DNA of 43,841 nucleotides from Rhizobium sp. PDO1-076. GTDB lineage: Bacteria; Pseudomonadota; Alphaproteobacteria; Rhizobiales; Rhizobiaceae. Position 1 is the stretch's first letter. Each line of letters opens with the position of its first letter. Both the position numbers and the translations under genes were made by a program. Positions 16,959-25,486 of this stretch are shown here, one piece after another. The notes under the pieces were generated by a model. The model made no database searches. It saw only the letters and a list, made by a program, of their open reading frames with translations, and had not been told where the DNA came from. The stretch lies in contig NZ_AHZC01000210.1 of the NCBI RefSeq assembly GCF_000247475.1, forward strand, positions 1 to 43,841, read 5' to 3'.

Positions 16959-18794
16959 CTAGTGTTCGAAGGCTTCGGTCGCACGCTCCAGCCATTCACG
17001 CGCTGACGGATCACCGATCAGCGGCAGAAGCTCGGCACGCGTGCGAGCGTGATAGTCATCAAGCCATTGCAATTCCTCGCGTGTCAGCAGGTCTTCGACG
17101 ATCAACTGTCGATCGATCGGCGCAAAGGTCAGCGTCTCGAAGCCGAGCATCGGCTGATCACCGCCTTCGATAACCTCCGCTTCGCGCACATAGATCAAGT
17201 TTTCGATACGGATGCCGAAGCTGCCGGGACGATAGTAGCCCGGCTCGTTCGACAGGATCATGCCCGGCAGCAATTCCTGCGTCGACAGCCGGGAAATCCG
17301 CTGCGGCCCCTCATGCACCGACAGGTATGACCCGACACCATGGCCCGTGCCATGGGCAAAATCGGCACCGGATTTCCACAACGCGATGCGCGCCAGCGGA
17401 TCGAGATCGCAACCGCGCGTGCCCTTCGGAAAACGCGCCGTGCTGATCGCGATCATGCCCTTGAGAGCAAGCGTGAAAAACCGCTTCTGCTCCTCCGGCA
17501 CGGCGCCGATCGAAATCGTCCGGGTAATGTCGGTCGTACCATTCACGTACTGCGCGCCCGAATCGATGAGAAACATCTCGCCGGCATTGATCATCCGATC
17601 GCTTTCGGTCGTCACGCGGTAGTGCATGATCGCGGCGTGCTCCCCGGCGCCCGAGATCGTCTCGAAGGAAATATCCTTGAGCGGGTTCTGCATCCGCTCG
17701 CCAACGCGAACCCGACTTGCTTCGAGCGCCTTGGCCGCGCCGATTTCGGTAATGGTTCCAGCCGGCTGCTGATCGAGCCAAGTCAGAAACTCGACCACGG
17801 CCACGCCGTCCTGCAAGTGGGCCACAGCCGAGCCATTCAGCTCAACGAGGTTCTTCACTGCCCGCCCAAGCTTGGCCGGATCGTTGCCGACGATGGCGGT
17901 ACCACCGCCCTGCTTGATCATCTGCGCCAGCGCATGTGGCGCGAGATCCGGATCGATCAGGATGCGCCCGCCGCCGGTGGCCACTCGCTCGACCCGTTCG
18001 GCCAGCAATTGCGGATCGACCTGCTCGCACAAGTCGCGCAGGTAGGTTTCCACCTCCAGATTGGTCTTGGCGCTATCGAGGAAAAGTTCCGCCTTGCCGT
18101 CGGCCTTGATGATCGCACGCGCCAGCGGATGCGGCGTATGCGGCACGTCGGCACCCCGGATATTGAAAATCCAGGCCACTGATGAGGGGTCGCTGATCAG
18201 CACCGCCGAAAGTCCCTTGGCGGTGAGGTCAGCAGCAATCCTGGTGATTTTCTCGGCCGCCGGCACACCGGAATAGCTTTCCGGCTGAATGCTCACCTGT
18301 CCCAGCGGTTCTGCCGGTCGATCGCTCCACAGCCTGTCGATCGGATTGAACGACAGCAGGACCAGCGCACCGCCTTTGTCTTCCAGCACCTTTTCCAGCC
18401 GGCTGACCTCGACGCCGGTATGCATCCAGGGATCGATGCCAAGACGGAAGCCCTTGCCCGCATGGTTGGCGATCCAGGTATGCGGCGGTTCGCCGATCAG
18501 ATCTCCAGGCGTGAAAACCGCCAGATCGACCTGCTGGGCGACTTGCGTCACATAGCGCCCGTCGACAAACACAACAGCCTCCGCATCGGTGACCAGCAAT
18601 TGCCCGGCAGAGCCGGTGAAACCGGTCGCCCAGGCCAGCCGCTCGGCAGAGGCCGGCACGTATTCCCCGAGATGTTCATCCGAGCGCGGGACCAGCACGC
18701 CATCGACGCCCATTTCGGAAAACAGCGCGCGCAGCGCCGCAATGCGCTCCTTGCCGTGGAGAGGAGTGGATTTGACATCAAAGGATTGAAACAT
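16959..18794 (-). CDS. Xaa-Pro aminopeptidase (M24B, long form)
   Basis: Metallopeptidase of 611 residues that removes an N-terminal residue before proline. It has the three-domain layout of the long form (as in eukaryotic XPNPEP1 and its bacterial homologues): two creatinase-like N-terminal domains (about 1-310) and a C-terminal pita-bread catalytic domain. Metal ligands are visible as the two aspartates in DSGAQYVNGTTDITRT, the histidine in HGTGHGVGSYLSVHE, and glutamates in SNEPGYYRPG and IRIENLIYV. All five ligands appear present. It is probably cytoplasmic, with no signal peptide. The ATG at 18794 is preceded by a weak CAGG. It is a single gene converging on azlCD. Confidence 0.93.
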   Translation of the reverse strand: MFQSFDVKSTPLHGKERIAALRALFSEMGVDGVLVPRSDEHLGEYVPASAERLAWATGFTGSAGQLLVTDAEAVVFVDGRYVTQVAQQVDLAVFTPGDLIGEPPHTWIANHAGKGFRLGIDPWMHTGVEVSRLEKVLEDKGGALVLLSFNPIDRLWSDRPAEPLGQVSIQPESYSGVPAAEKITRIAADLTAKGLSAVLISDPSSVAWIFNIRGADVPHTPHPLARAIIKADGKAELFLDSAKTNLEVETYLRDLCEQVDPQLLAERVERVATGGGRILIDPDLAPHALAQMIKQGGGTAIVGNDPAKLGRAVKNLVELNGSAVAHLQDGVAVVEFLTWLDQQPAGTITEIGAAKALEASRVRVGERMQNPLKDISFETISGAGEHAAIMHYRVTTESDRMINAGEMFLIDSGAQYVNGTTDITRTISIGAVPEEQKRFFTLALKGMIAISTARFPKGTRGCDLDPLARIALWKSGADFAHGTGHGVGSYLSVHEGPQRISRLSTQELLPGMILSNEPGYYRPGSFGIRIENLIYVREAEVIEGGDQPMLGFETLTFAPIDRQLIVEDLLTREELQWLDDYHARTRAELLPLIGDPSAREWLERATEAFEH

Positions 18795-18985
18795 GGAAAG
18801 GCCTGCGGAATGGAGGAGTCTCGGCGACGGTTATAACAAGGCGCCACACGCCTGCCCATCCGTCGCCAGAGGTCATCCGCAGTTTCTCGATGCAATTGAA
18901 CGCCAGCAATCACCAAGGCGCCTCAAATTCAGGCAAACCTCATGTTGCTATGCAGCAATTGCAGGTCTCCCGTGCCGTTGCCCAC

Positions 18986-19015
18986 CTGACTGAACCTGCT
19001 GAATAGATCTATATA
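18986..19015 (+). promoter_or_regulatory. Possible promoter of the DUF1127 gene
   Basis: CTGACT (18986-18991) and TATATA (19010-19015) are 18 bases apart, about 50 bases before the ATG. A small GC hairpin (GACGCG at 19029-19034, CGCGTC at 19040-19045) would lie in the leader just before the AAAGGA ribosome-binding site. The rest of the 272-base gap between the aminopeptidase and this gene shows nothing I can name. Confidence 0.38.
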
Positions 19016-19066
19016 TGGCTCATCGAACGACGCGGTGATCGCGTCATACCCGAAAGGAACAGAGAT

Positions 19067-19240
19067 ATGGCTAAGTCATTCCTGCGTGTCGCTTTGGACA
19101 ATTTCGTTGAAGCCCGCCAGCGTCGCGCCAACCTCTATGCAAACGGCGCCCTGCAGACCCTCGATGACTCGACGCTTTCGGCAATGGGCCTGAACCGCGA
19201 AGAACTGCGTCGCAAGCCTTCGCTGCGCTCGATCAGCTGA
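19067..19240 (+). CDS. DUF1127 mini-protein, arginine-rich
   Basis: A 57-residue basic protein starting MAKSFLRVALDNFVEARQRR and ending NREELRRKPSLRSIS, with the DUF1127 pattern (RRxxxYxxxL..LDD.TLSAMGLNREEL). Small DUF1127 proteins are abundant and often multi-copy in rhizobia; in Agrobacterium such proteins have been tied to phosphate and carbon metabolism, and some bind RNA. It has a clear site (AAAGGA) before the ATG, a possible promoter at 18986-19015 and a strong terminator at 19332-19361, so it is a free-standing short transcript. The role of this copy is not known. Confidence 0.88.
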   Translation: MAKSFLRVALDNFVEARQRRANLYANGALQTLDDSTLSAMGLNREELRRKPSLRSIS

Positions 19241-19331
19241 GACCGCCTATCGGTCACGGACGGCGACAACAATATCCGCTTGAGCCCATCCTCCCAGGGC
19301 TCGCGGAATGCGCGGCATGATGCTGCGCCTA

Positions 19332-19361
19332 AGGCGACCTGCTTTTTGGGTCGCCTTTTTC
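19332..19361 (+). terminator. Rho-independent terminator after the DUF1127 gene
   Basis: AGGCGACC (19332-19339) pairs perfectly with GGTCGCCT (19349-19356), loop of nine bases, followed by TTTTC TTT. It lies 92 bases past the DUF1127 stop and before the converging prmA stop. Confidence 0.88.
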
Positions 19362-19386
19362 TTTGCTGGACGTTGAGCGAAAGACC

Positions 19387-20271
19387 TCAGCCCTTGCCAT
19401 GCCGAAGGTGGATCGTCACCCAGCCATTGCGCCAGATGGTCCGCACATGCGACAGGCCAGCACCGCTATAGGCGGCAATCACCTTCCATCGCTGCGCTGC
19501 CAGAATTCCCGACAGGATCACCGAGCCACCATCGGCCAGATTGTTGACCAGCTGCGGTGCCATCTTGATCAGCGGCCGCGCCAGGATATTGGCGATGATC
19601 AGGTCGAAGGGACCATATTGTCCGAAGGCTGTCGAATGAAAGCCAGGAGCCGTGCGGAAATCGATTCCAGTGACGATCTTGTTGCGGCGAGCATTTTCCT
19701 TAGCGACACGCACGGCAATCGGATCGATATCGGTGGCGAGCACCGGCACCGGCAGAAGCTTGCGGACCGCGATCGCCAGCACGCCGCTGCCCGTGCCCAG
19801 ATCCAGCGCATTGCGAACCTTGCGGGCTCGCACCACCTCTTCGATGACTTCGAGGCATCCTGCCGTCGTTCCATGATGGCCCGTCCCGAAAGCCTGGCCG
19901 GCATCGATCTCGATCGCCACGTCGTTAAGCTGGACCTTGTCGCGGTCATGCGATCCATGCACCAGGAAGCGGCCGGCGCGCACGGGCGTCAATCCTTCAA
20001 GCGACTTGGCAATCCAGTCGATCTCCGGAATGATCTCCCGCTCGATACTGAGGTCGGAAAAGTCTGGAGCAAGCATTTCGGCCAGCCGCTCGCGGAGCTC
20101 ATCCTCTTCCTCGAACGTTAGATAGATCGAAGTTTCCCAGATGTCTTTTTTCTCGTCGACCTCGGTGGTGGCGATCGCATAATCCTCCTCCCCGAAGCCG
20201 AACGTCATCACGTCGAGCACGTCGTTGGCACGAGTCTCGGTGGTCGTCACATAGAGGCGGATTTCACTCAC
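19387..20271 (-). CDS. prmA: Ribosomal protein L11 methyltransferase
   Basis: SAM-dependent enzyme of 294 residues that methylates lysines and the N-terminus of ribosomal protein L11. The C-terminal half is the methyltransferase domain, with the SAM motif ALDLGTGSGVLAIA and the preceding family block DAGQAFGTGHHGTT, then ATDIDPIAVRVAKENA and the active-site-like IIANILARPL. The N-terminal half is the L11-binding domain. I chose the GTG at 20271, which gives the usual start SEIRLYVTTTET and has AGGA nine bases upstream; the open frame runs another 20 codons to a TTG with no support. It follows the sco gene by 94 bases on the same strand. Confidence 0.94.
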   Translation of the reverse strand: MSEIRLYVTTTETRANDVLDVMTFGFGEEDYAIATTEVDEKKDIWETSIYLTFEEEDELRERLAEMLAPDFSDLSIEREIIPEIDWIAKSLEGLTPVRAGRFLVHGSHDRDKVQLNDVAIEIDAGQAFGTGHHGTTAGCLEVIEEVVRARKVRNALDLGTGSGVLAIAVRKLLPVPVLATDIDPIAVRVAKENARRNKIVTGIDFRTAPGFHSTAFGQYGPFDLIIANILARPLIKMAPQLVNNLADGGSVILSGILAAQRWKVIAAYSGAGLSHVRTIWRNGWVTIHLRHGKG

Positions 20272-20365
20272 GGGCGCAGGTCCTGTCGATCTAGACTTGA
20301 AGGGGTTGCGGTACAACGCAATCGCCGCCAAGGCAACCGCCCAGCCGGCGACAACGCGCAGGTGA

Positions 20366-20965
20366 TCAGCCCTTCATCAGATTTTCAAGCTTCTTCACCG
20401 CGGTGTCCGGGTTCTCGCCATAGGCAATCGTGCCCTTGAAGCGACCATCCGCGTCGAGCAGGAAAATCGAGGCGGTGTGATCCATTGTGTAGTCGCCGTT
20501 CGGATCCTTTTCATCCAGCGGCACCTTCTTGGCATATACCCGGAAGCCCTTGATCACTTCGGCAACTTTCGCAGGATCACCGGCAATGCCGATCACGCGA
20601 TCTGTCACGTTCGAGATGTACTGGCCGAGAAGCTCGGGGCTATCACGCTCGGGATCGACAGTGACGAAATACGCCTGCAACCCCTTGGCATCGGGATCAA
20701 CCTGCTTCATCCAGCCATTGAGTTCGAAAAGCGTGGTCGGGCAGACCTCCGGGCAATGGGTGAAGCCGAAGAACAGAGCCGTCGGCTTGCCGCGAAAGGC
20801 CTGTTCGGAGATGGCCTTGCCATTCTGGTCCACCAGTTCGAAAGGCACACCGAATGGACCTTCGGCGATCTTGTCGCCGGATTGCGTAACGGTCAGCGTC
20901 AGCCAGCCCAGCAGACCCGCCATGATCAGCACGCCCGCCCATAAAATGACCCGCAAAGTCCGCAT
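20366..20965 (-). CDS. SCO family copper chaperone (SenC/PrrC)
   Basis: Membrane-anchored periplasmic thioredoxin-fold protein of 199 residues. One N-terminal helix (about 6-27) anchors it. The copper-binding CxxxC motif is GFTHCPEVCPTTL (C71, C75), and the third copper ligand is the histidine in YTMDHTASIFLLDADG. Sco proteins deliver copper to the CuA site of cytochrome oxidase or act as disulfide reductants there. GAGGA lies seven bases before the chosen ATG; an in-frame ATG nine codons upstream lacks a site. A 52-residue membrane protein is encoded 127 bases upstream on the same strand, and an FNR-type box lies beyond it. Confidence 0.93.
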   Translation of the reverse strand: MRTLRVILWAGVLIMAGLLGWLTLTVTQSGDKIAEGPFGVPFELVDQNGKAISEQAFRGKPTALFFGFTHCPEVCPTTLFELNGWMKQVDPDAKGLQAYFVTVDPERDSPELLGQYISNVTDRVIGIAGDPAKVAEVIKGFRVYAKKVPLDEKDPNGDYTMDHTASIFLLDADGRFKGTIAYGENPDTAVKKLENLMKG

Positions 20966-21092
20966 TTCAAAGTCCTCAACAAAATTGGCCACCGATTGAG
21001 CCGGATAAGCCGCGCTTCGGTGAAAGGCAATTCAACTCGCCGTCAAATCCGCCTCAAGCGCTGATTTGTCGCAAAAACCATGTCGAAGGTGA

Positions 21093-21251
21093 TTAGAAAC
21101 AATAGGACAGGCCGGTCTCGACCAGACTGAGAAAGATCGCAGAACCATAGCGCATCCAGCCGATGAAGATCAGGCACGCGATGAGGACACTGGCCAGCCC
21201 GATGGCGGCAAGAGGGAGAAACTTGAGGCGGCGCTCTGCAGTGAACATCAT
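21093..21251 (-). CDS. 52-residue single-pass membrane protein, function unknown
   Basis: An open frame of 52 codons: a basic start (MMFTAERRLKFL), one long hydrophobic helix (LAAIGLASVLIACLIFIGWM) and a C-terminal amphipathic part ending LSYCF. The composition is unlike chance reading of a high-GC spacer, and the stop lies 127 bases before the sco start on the same strand. There is no Shine-Dalgarno sequence. TATATT lies three bases before the first ATG and six before the second, so a transcript made from it would begin at the start codon (leaderless). I recognise the type as small rhizobial membrane proteins but can name no family. It may help assemble or modulate a respiratory complex together with Sco; that is inferred. 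Confidence 0.62.
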   Translation of the reverse strand: MMFTAERRLKFLPLAAIGLASVLIACLIFIGWMRYGSAIFLSLVETGLSYCF

Positions 21252-21313
21252 ACGAATATAGCGCGTTTATCGCTCTGATAAAACCGGGGATCGGGCTGGT
21301 TCGCGGACAAAAC

Positions 21314-21327
21314 TTGACCGAGATCAA
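21314..21327. promoter_or_regulatory. Probable FNR/FixK box between the small membrane protein and the DUF2189 gene
   Basis: TTGAC CGAG ATCAA matches the FNR/FixK consensus TTGAT-N4-ATCAA at nine of ten positions. Its centre is about 66 bases before the DUF2189 ATG, so a start site 41.5 bases downstream would leave a leader of about 25 bases. In the other direction its centre is about 70 bases from the likely leaderless start of the 52-residue protein, a distance also used by this family. One box could therefore serve both sides in low oxygen. Confidence 0.6.
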
Positions 21328-21386
21328 GGAAGCCATTTGATTTTTGCTGAAACATTGCACGCAGGCGGGTGTCTTGGGAGGGACCA

Positions 21387-22175
21387 ATGGAAGAACAGGC
21401 GATACACAGTGGTCAGACGCCGAAGTTCCGCGTCAACCGTCTGATGGGATCCGATGTCACCGCTGCATTTCGCGATGGCTGGCGCGATTTCCGCCGCTAT
21501 CCGGCGATCGGTTTGTTTTTCGGGACCATCTATGCATTGGGCGGCCTCTTCATTGCCGTCGTTCTTGTCCACTATCATCTTCCCTGGATGATCATCCCGG
21601 TCGCAATCGGTTTTCCCCTGATCGGTCCTTTCGTCGCCGTTGGCCTCTATGACGTCAGCCGGCGCCATTATCGTGGCGAAGACGTCCGATGGTCGGCGGT
21701 CCTCACCGAGGTTTTCCGCCAGCGCGAACGTCAGTTGTCGTGGATGGCTTTTGTCGTCCTGTTCATTTTCTGGATCTGGATCTACCAGGTGCGCCTGCTC
21801 ATGGCACTGTTTCTCGGTTTCAGGATCCCCGCATCTCTGGATGCCTTTGCACACCTGCTGATCTCGACACCGCACGGCCTGCTGTTCCTCGTCGTCGGAA
21901 CGGTCGTTGGCGCCGTTCTGGCAACCATACTCTTCACCGCGACCGTCATTTCCATGCCGCTTCTGCTCGACTACGACGTCGACTTTGTCACGGCCATGCT
22001 GACCAGCATGCGCACGGTTCTGGAAAATCCGCTGCCGATGCTCTCTTTCGGCGCGGCAGTCGCAACGCTGGCGATCCTCGCGCTGGTACCCGGCTTTCTC
22101 GGTCTGTTGGTCGTCTTGCCGGTCGCCGGACATGCGACATGGCATCTTTACCGTCGCGCCATCAGCAAAATCTAG
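21387..22175 (+). CDS. DUF2189 family membrane protein
   Basis: Integral membrane protein of 262 residues with about six helices. The DUF2189 signature is AAFRDGWRDFRRYPAIGLFF, followed by GFPLIGPFVAVGLYDVSRR; a central helix with aromatic residues (FIFWIWIYQV) and a C-terminal pair ending HATWHLYRRAI follow. Function is unknown; relatives are often found near terminal oxidase genes and under FNR/FixK control in alphaproteobacteria. GGGAGG lies five bases before the ATG. The probable FNR box 60 bases upstream fits a role in low-oxygen respiration. Confidence 0.85.
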   Translation: MEEQAIHSGQTPKFRVNRLMGSDVTAAFRDGWRDFRRYPAIGLFFGTIYALGGLFIAVVLVHYHLPWMIIPVAIGFPLIGPFVAVGLYDVSRRHYRGEDVRWSAVLTEVFRQRERQLSWMAFVVLFIFWIWIYQVRLLMALFLGFRIPASLDAFAHLLISTPHGLLFLVVGTVVGAVLATILFTATVISMPLLLDYDVDFVTAMLTSMRTVLENPLPMLSFGAAVATLAILALVPGFLGLLVVLPVAGHATWHLYRRAISKI

Positions 22176-22388
22176 GCTCACGACCGGGAATATCGGTGAT
22201 CCGCCGCCGCCCGGCAGCATCGTTAGCCGTAGATTAACTAATATTCGGGATTCTTAATACGCGTTGCGATCCCGCCGGGTCGCGCACGGACATGAACCGT
22301 CCGCCAGGCCGCCAAACCGCCTCCCTGGTCTTCGCATGACATGCTTCCGGCTGGCACACGCCAGCGGAACACGCGCTTGGGGAGACAA

Positions 22389-24356
22389 ATGCTAAATTTC
22401 ATTTCAGGACAAAGCCTGTCGGTTCGCCAGCGGCTCATGACACTCGGTGTCGCAGCGGTGGTTGGTATCGGTTCGATGCTCGGCGTCGGCTGGTATCAGA
22501 ACGCCGGGCTGGACAGCGCCCTCCGGCGCGCCGTTCAGATGAAGGCCGACGTTGAACGTGTCAACGAGATGCAACTCGCCAACGCCAATCTGGTATTGGC
22601 GGCCATGGACACGATCATCGACCGCTCGGAAGGGGCTATCCAGCCAGAGCGCATCGCAATCATCGACACAGCTGTCAATCTTTTGGCCGCGGGCTCGTCC
22701 ACGCTCAAATCGATTGCGAACGAGGCCGGAGCAGCCTCCGAGGTTGCAACTTACGACGACGACCTGAAGGCCGTCGCTGGTGCGATCCAGATCGATTTGA
22801 AGCGCCTGGTCGAGAATGGTGCTGCAGAAGAAGACTATGCCGCCATCGACGATGCGATCGACGGTGCCGGTGAGCGGCTCGGAAATGTCCTCAGCAAGAT
22901 TGCCACACTTGGCGGCAAGGAAGTCGAAGAGCGGGTCGGCGAAGCGACAGCCCGCAGCCGCAGCGCCCTGTCTGTCCAGCTCAGCCTCGGCGGCATCGCT
23001 TTCGTCCTCGTGGTGCTGCTGCAGTTGATCCACGGCAATTCCATCGCCAACGGCATTCGCAGCGTCCGGGCGAGCATGCAGCGCATTGTCGACGGCGATT
23101 ACGATAGCGAGGTCGAAGGCACCGACCGCCAGGACGAAATTGGCGGCATGGCCCGTTCGACCGACATATTCCGCAGGGCCGCAATCGAAAAGCGCGATCT
23201 TGAAACCTCTACCCGTGACACCAACCGACAGAACGAAGCCGAGCGCGAAAGCCGTACCGCCGCGATGGAGGCCGACACCCGTGCATTGAAGCTGGCTGTC
23301 GATGCACTCGGCGGCGGGCTGATGCAGCTGTCTGAGGGCGACCTCTGCGCCGAGATCAGGGGTCCCTTCCCGGCTGATCTGGAACGTTTGCGCAATGACT
23401 TCAACCAGGTCACACTGCACCTGCGCACCGTCATGGGCGAGATTGCCGCCAACAGCAGTTCGATTCGCGCCAACGGCCAACAGATGCGCAGTGCCGCCGA
23501 CGACCTCGCACGCCGTACCGAACAGCAGGCGGCCTCCCTTGAGGAAACCTCGGCCGCCCTTTCCGAAATTACGGCAACCGTCCAGAGCGCGACCCATCGC
23601 GCCGAGGAAGCAAGCCATATGGTCGATGACGCCAGGGACTTCACCGAGAAGTCTGGTCTTGTGGTCAACGACGCGATGGCCGCGATGGAACGCATCGAGG
23701 ATGCAACGGGCGAGATCGGAAAGATCATCAACGTCATCGACGAAATAGCGTTCCAGACCAATCTGTTAGCGCTGAACGCAGGCGTCGAGGCCGCTCGTGC
23801 GGGGGATGCCGGCAAGGGCTTTGCAGTCGTGGCGCAGGAAGTTCGGGCATTGGCCGGGCGCGCTGCCGAAGCCGCCCGCGACATCAAATCCCTGGTCGGG
23901 CGTTCGTCTGAAGAAGTCAAAACCGGCGTCGAATTGGTGACCGCAACCGGCGATGCACTGCACCGCATTGGCGAAGACGTTCTCAGAATTAATGAGCACG
24001 TTAAGGCAATCGTTACCAGCGCACGTGAACAATCGGTTGGACTGAGTGAAATCAATTCTGCCGTGGGCCAGATGGACCAGGTTACCCAGCAGAATGCAGC
24101 CATGGTAGAACAGACCAATGCTGCAAGCCATACCCTGGCGGGCGACGCGGAAAACCTGTCGCGCCTCGTTGGACAATTCCAGGTGGGTAGCGACCAGCCG
24201 GTCGCCGCTTACCGCCCGGAGCCGGCCCAGGTCGCCTCCAAACCGAGACCATCTCCTGCAAAGGCCTTGATCGAAAAGGTTGCAGGAACATTCAACCGAA
24301 CGACTCCGGCGTCCTCAAGCAACGCCGCAGTAGCAGAGCACTGGGAAGAGTTCTAA
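22389..24356 (+). CDS. Methyl-accepting chemotaxis protein
   Basis: Transmembrane chemoreceptor of 655 residues. Helix 1 is at about 17-36 and helix 2 at about 196-216, enclosing a 160-residue all-helical periplasmic sensor (four-helix bundle type). A HAMP domain follows, then a second HAMP-like segment (about 300-350), then the signalling hairpin whose tip is [21 protein letters not shown] from E452. The extreme C-terminus ends HWEEF, which resembles the pentapeptide that docks the CheR methyltransferase and CheB, so this receptor may recruit them itself. GGGGAG precedes the ATG. It is followed one base later by cheW, so receptor and coupler are co-expressed. The ligand is unknown. Confidence 0.95.
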   Translation: MLNFISGQSLSVRQRLMTLGVAAVVGIGSMLGVGWYQNAGLDSALRRAVQMKADVERVNEMQLANANLVLAAMDTIIDRSEGAIQPERIAIIDTAVNLLAAGSSTLKSIANEAGAASEVATYDDDLKAVAGAIQIDLKRLVENGAAEEDYAAIDDAIDGAGERLGNVLSKIATLGGKEVEERVGEATARSRSALSVQLSLGGIAFVLVVLLQLIHGNSIANGIRSVRASMQRIVDGDYDSEVEGTDRQDEIGGMARSTDIFRRAAIEKRDLETSTRDTNRQNEAERESRTAAMEADTRALKLAVDALGGGLMQLSEGDLCAEIRGPFPADLERLRNDFNQVTLHLRTVMGEIAANSSSIRANGQQMRSAADDLARRTEQQAASLEETSAALSEITATVQSATHRAEEASHMVDDARDFTEKSGLVVNDAMAAMERIEDATGEIGKIINVIDEIAFQTNLLALNAGVEAARAGDAGKGFAVVAQEVRALAGRAAEAARDIKSLVGRSSEEVKTGVELVTATGDALHRIGEDVLRINEHVKAIVTSAREQSVGLSEINSAVGQMDQVTQQNAAMVEQTNAASHTLAGDAENLSRLVGQFQVGSDQPVAAYRPEPAQVASKPRPSPAKALIEKVAGTFNRTTPASSSNAAVAEHWEEF

Positions 24357-24357
24357 C

Positions 24358-24822
24358 ATGTCTAACGCAATCAAGCAGTCTGGCGCTTATCTGGAAATCG
24401 TATCCTTCCATCTGGCCGAGCAGGAATTCTGCATCGACATCATGGCCATCCGCGAAATCCGTGGCTGGGCACCGGTGACGCCGATGCCGCATACTCCGCC
24501 TTACGTTCTCGGCCTGATCAACCTTCGCGGCGCCGTGATCCCGGTTATCGACATGGCCTGCCGCCTGGGCATGAACATGACCGAACCGTCGGAGCGCGCG
24601 GCAATCATCGTCACCGATATCGCCGGCAAGCTGGTCGGCCTTCTGGTCGAACAGGTTTCCGACATGATGACCATTCGTGGCGAAGACCTTCAGCCGGCTC
24701 CGGAAATCATTCCGGAAGAGCAGCGCGCATTCTGCCGCGGTATCGTTGCGCTGGAAAAGTCGATGGTCTGCTTCCTCAATCTCGACACGGTCATCGCCGA
24801 CGAGCTTGCCCAGGCCGCATAA
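24358..24822 (+). CDS. cheW: Chemotaxis coupling protein CheW
   Basis: Adaptor of 154 residues that links chemoreceptors to the CheA kinase. The fold is two beta barrels; conserved stretches are VSFHLAEQEFCIDIM, IREI.GW.PVTPMP, YVLGLINLRGAVIPVIDMACRLG and GLLVEQVSDMM. The ATG follows the receptor stop after one base, with GAAGAG in the end of the receptor gene as the ribosome-binding site. No cheA, cheY, cheR or cheB lies in this window, so this pair works with chemotaxis genes elsewhere. Confidence 0.95.
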   Translation: MSNAIKQSGAYLEIVSFHLAEQEFCIDIMAIREIRGWAPVTPMPHTPPYVLGLINLRGAVIPVIDMACRLGMNMTEPSERAAIIVTDIAGKLVGLLVEQVSDMMTIRGEDLQPAPEIIPEEQRAFCRGIVALEKSMVCFLNLDTVIADELAQAA

Positions 24823-24847
24823 GCCGAACCTCTCTTCCCAGGGACAA

Positions 24848-24867
24848 GGCCCCGCCACGGCGGGGCC
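24848..24867 (+). terminator. GC hairpin after cheW
   Basis: GGCCCCGCC (24848-24856) and GGCGGGGCC (24859-24867) form a perfect 9-base dyad with almost no loop, 25 bases past the cheW stop. There is no T tract, so it may be a pausing or mRNA-end-protecting hairpin rather than a full terminator. Confidence 0.4.
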
Positions 24868-24986
24868 CGCCCCATCCAGAACGTGATGACGCAATTGGCG
24901 AAAGCAGGTTGCGATTTTTTGCGTCGGCAGACGCAGCCGACGTTGGGCCCGCTTCGTGCCGGGTGCGTGATGCTTCCATTTTAATC

Positions 24987-25011
24987 GGAACATGTCGATC
25001 TCCGGGGAGTT
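24987..25011 (+). promoter_or_regulatory. EcfG-type general stress promoter before the small secreted protein
   Basis: GGAAC (24987-24991) is followed after 16 bases by AGTT (25008-25011). The EcfG sigma factor of alphaproteobacteria uses GGAAC-N16/17-CGTT, so three of four bases match in the second element. Transcription would start about 50 bases before the ATG at 25072. Confidence 0.5.
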
Positions 25012-25071
25012 CTACAATCACTTCCAAAAGAAAAAACGGAAGTTTCTGTAAGGAAACCAAGGAGAAAGATC

Positions 25072-25434
25072 ATGAATTCTGTATTTAGGATCGCACTTGC
25101 AGGTGCCATGACCGCCGCTTCGCTTTCTGGTGTGGCACTGGCGCAGACTGCCACCAAGCCGATGGTGGACACCACGACGACCACCAACTCGACGGCCATG
25201 GATGACAATGTCTCCGTTGTGATGATGAGCAGCCTGGAAGGCGAGAACAATAGCGCCAAGTTTGCCGAGATCGAAGCGCTGTCCAAGAGCGAAACCGCGC
25301 TTGCCGAAACACGCAGCATGATCGAAGGCGATGCCAATCTCGCCGCTGCTCTGACAGCAAAGAACGTGCAGCTGGAGAACGTGGTTCACATCGAAACCGC
25401 GGCCAATGGCGGCAAGGTTGTCTACGTCAAGTAA
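25072..25434 (+). CDS. Small exported protein, function unknown
   Basis: A 120-residue protein with a clear signal peptide (cleavage after GVALA, about residue 24). The mature part starts with a threonine-rich stretch (about 25-43) and continues with a soluble alpha/beta-looking segment: VSVVMMSSLEGENNSAKFAEIE, split here around residues 47-70, then SKSETALAETRSMI and a final VVHIETAANGGKVVYVK. AGGAGA gives a strong ribosome-binding site. I recognise no domain. An EcfG-like promoter upstream and a strong hairpin downstream (25455-25486) mark a single-gene unit, probably induced under stress or in stationary phase. A periplasmic role is likely. Confidence 0.82.
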   Translation: MNSVFRIALAGAMTAASLSGVALAQTATKPMVDTTTTTNSTAMDDNVSVVMMSSLEGENNSAKFAEIEALSKSETALAETRSMIEGDANLAAALTAKNVQLENVVHIETAANGGKVVYVK

Positions 25435-25454
25435 TTGTCGGATATCGGATCATA

Positions 25455-25486
25455 AGCGCCCTGGAGCCCAAAGGCTTCAGGGCGCT
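25455..25486 (+). terminator. Long hairpin after the small exported protein gene
   Basis: A 14-base stem (25455-25468 pairing with 25473-25486, one G-T pair) encloses a CAAA loop, 20 bases past the stop. It is very stable but has no T tract. The rest of the 244-base gap up to creA shows no gene. Confidence 0.6.

Noticed and set aside
22230..22260. CtrA-type box (TTAA-N7-TTAA) before the chemoreceptor gene
   Set aside because: Two TTAA half-sites are present but 16 bases apart, not 7.
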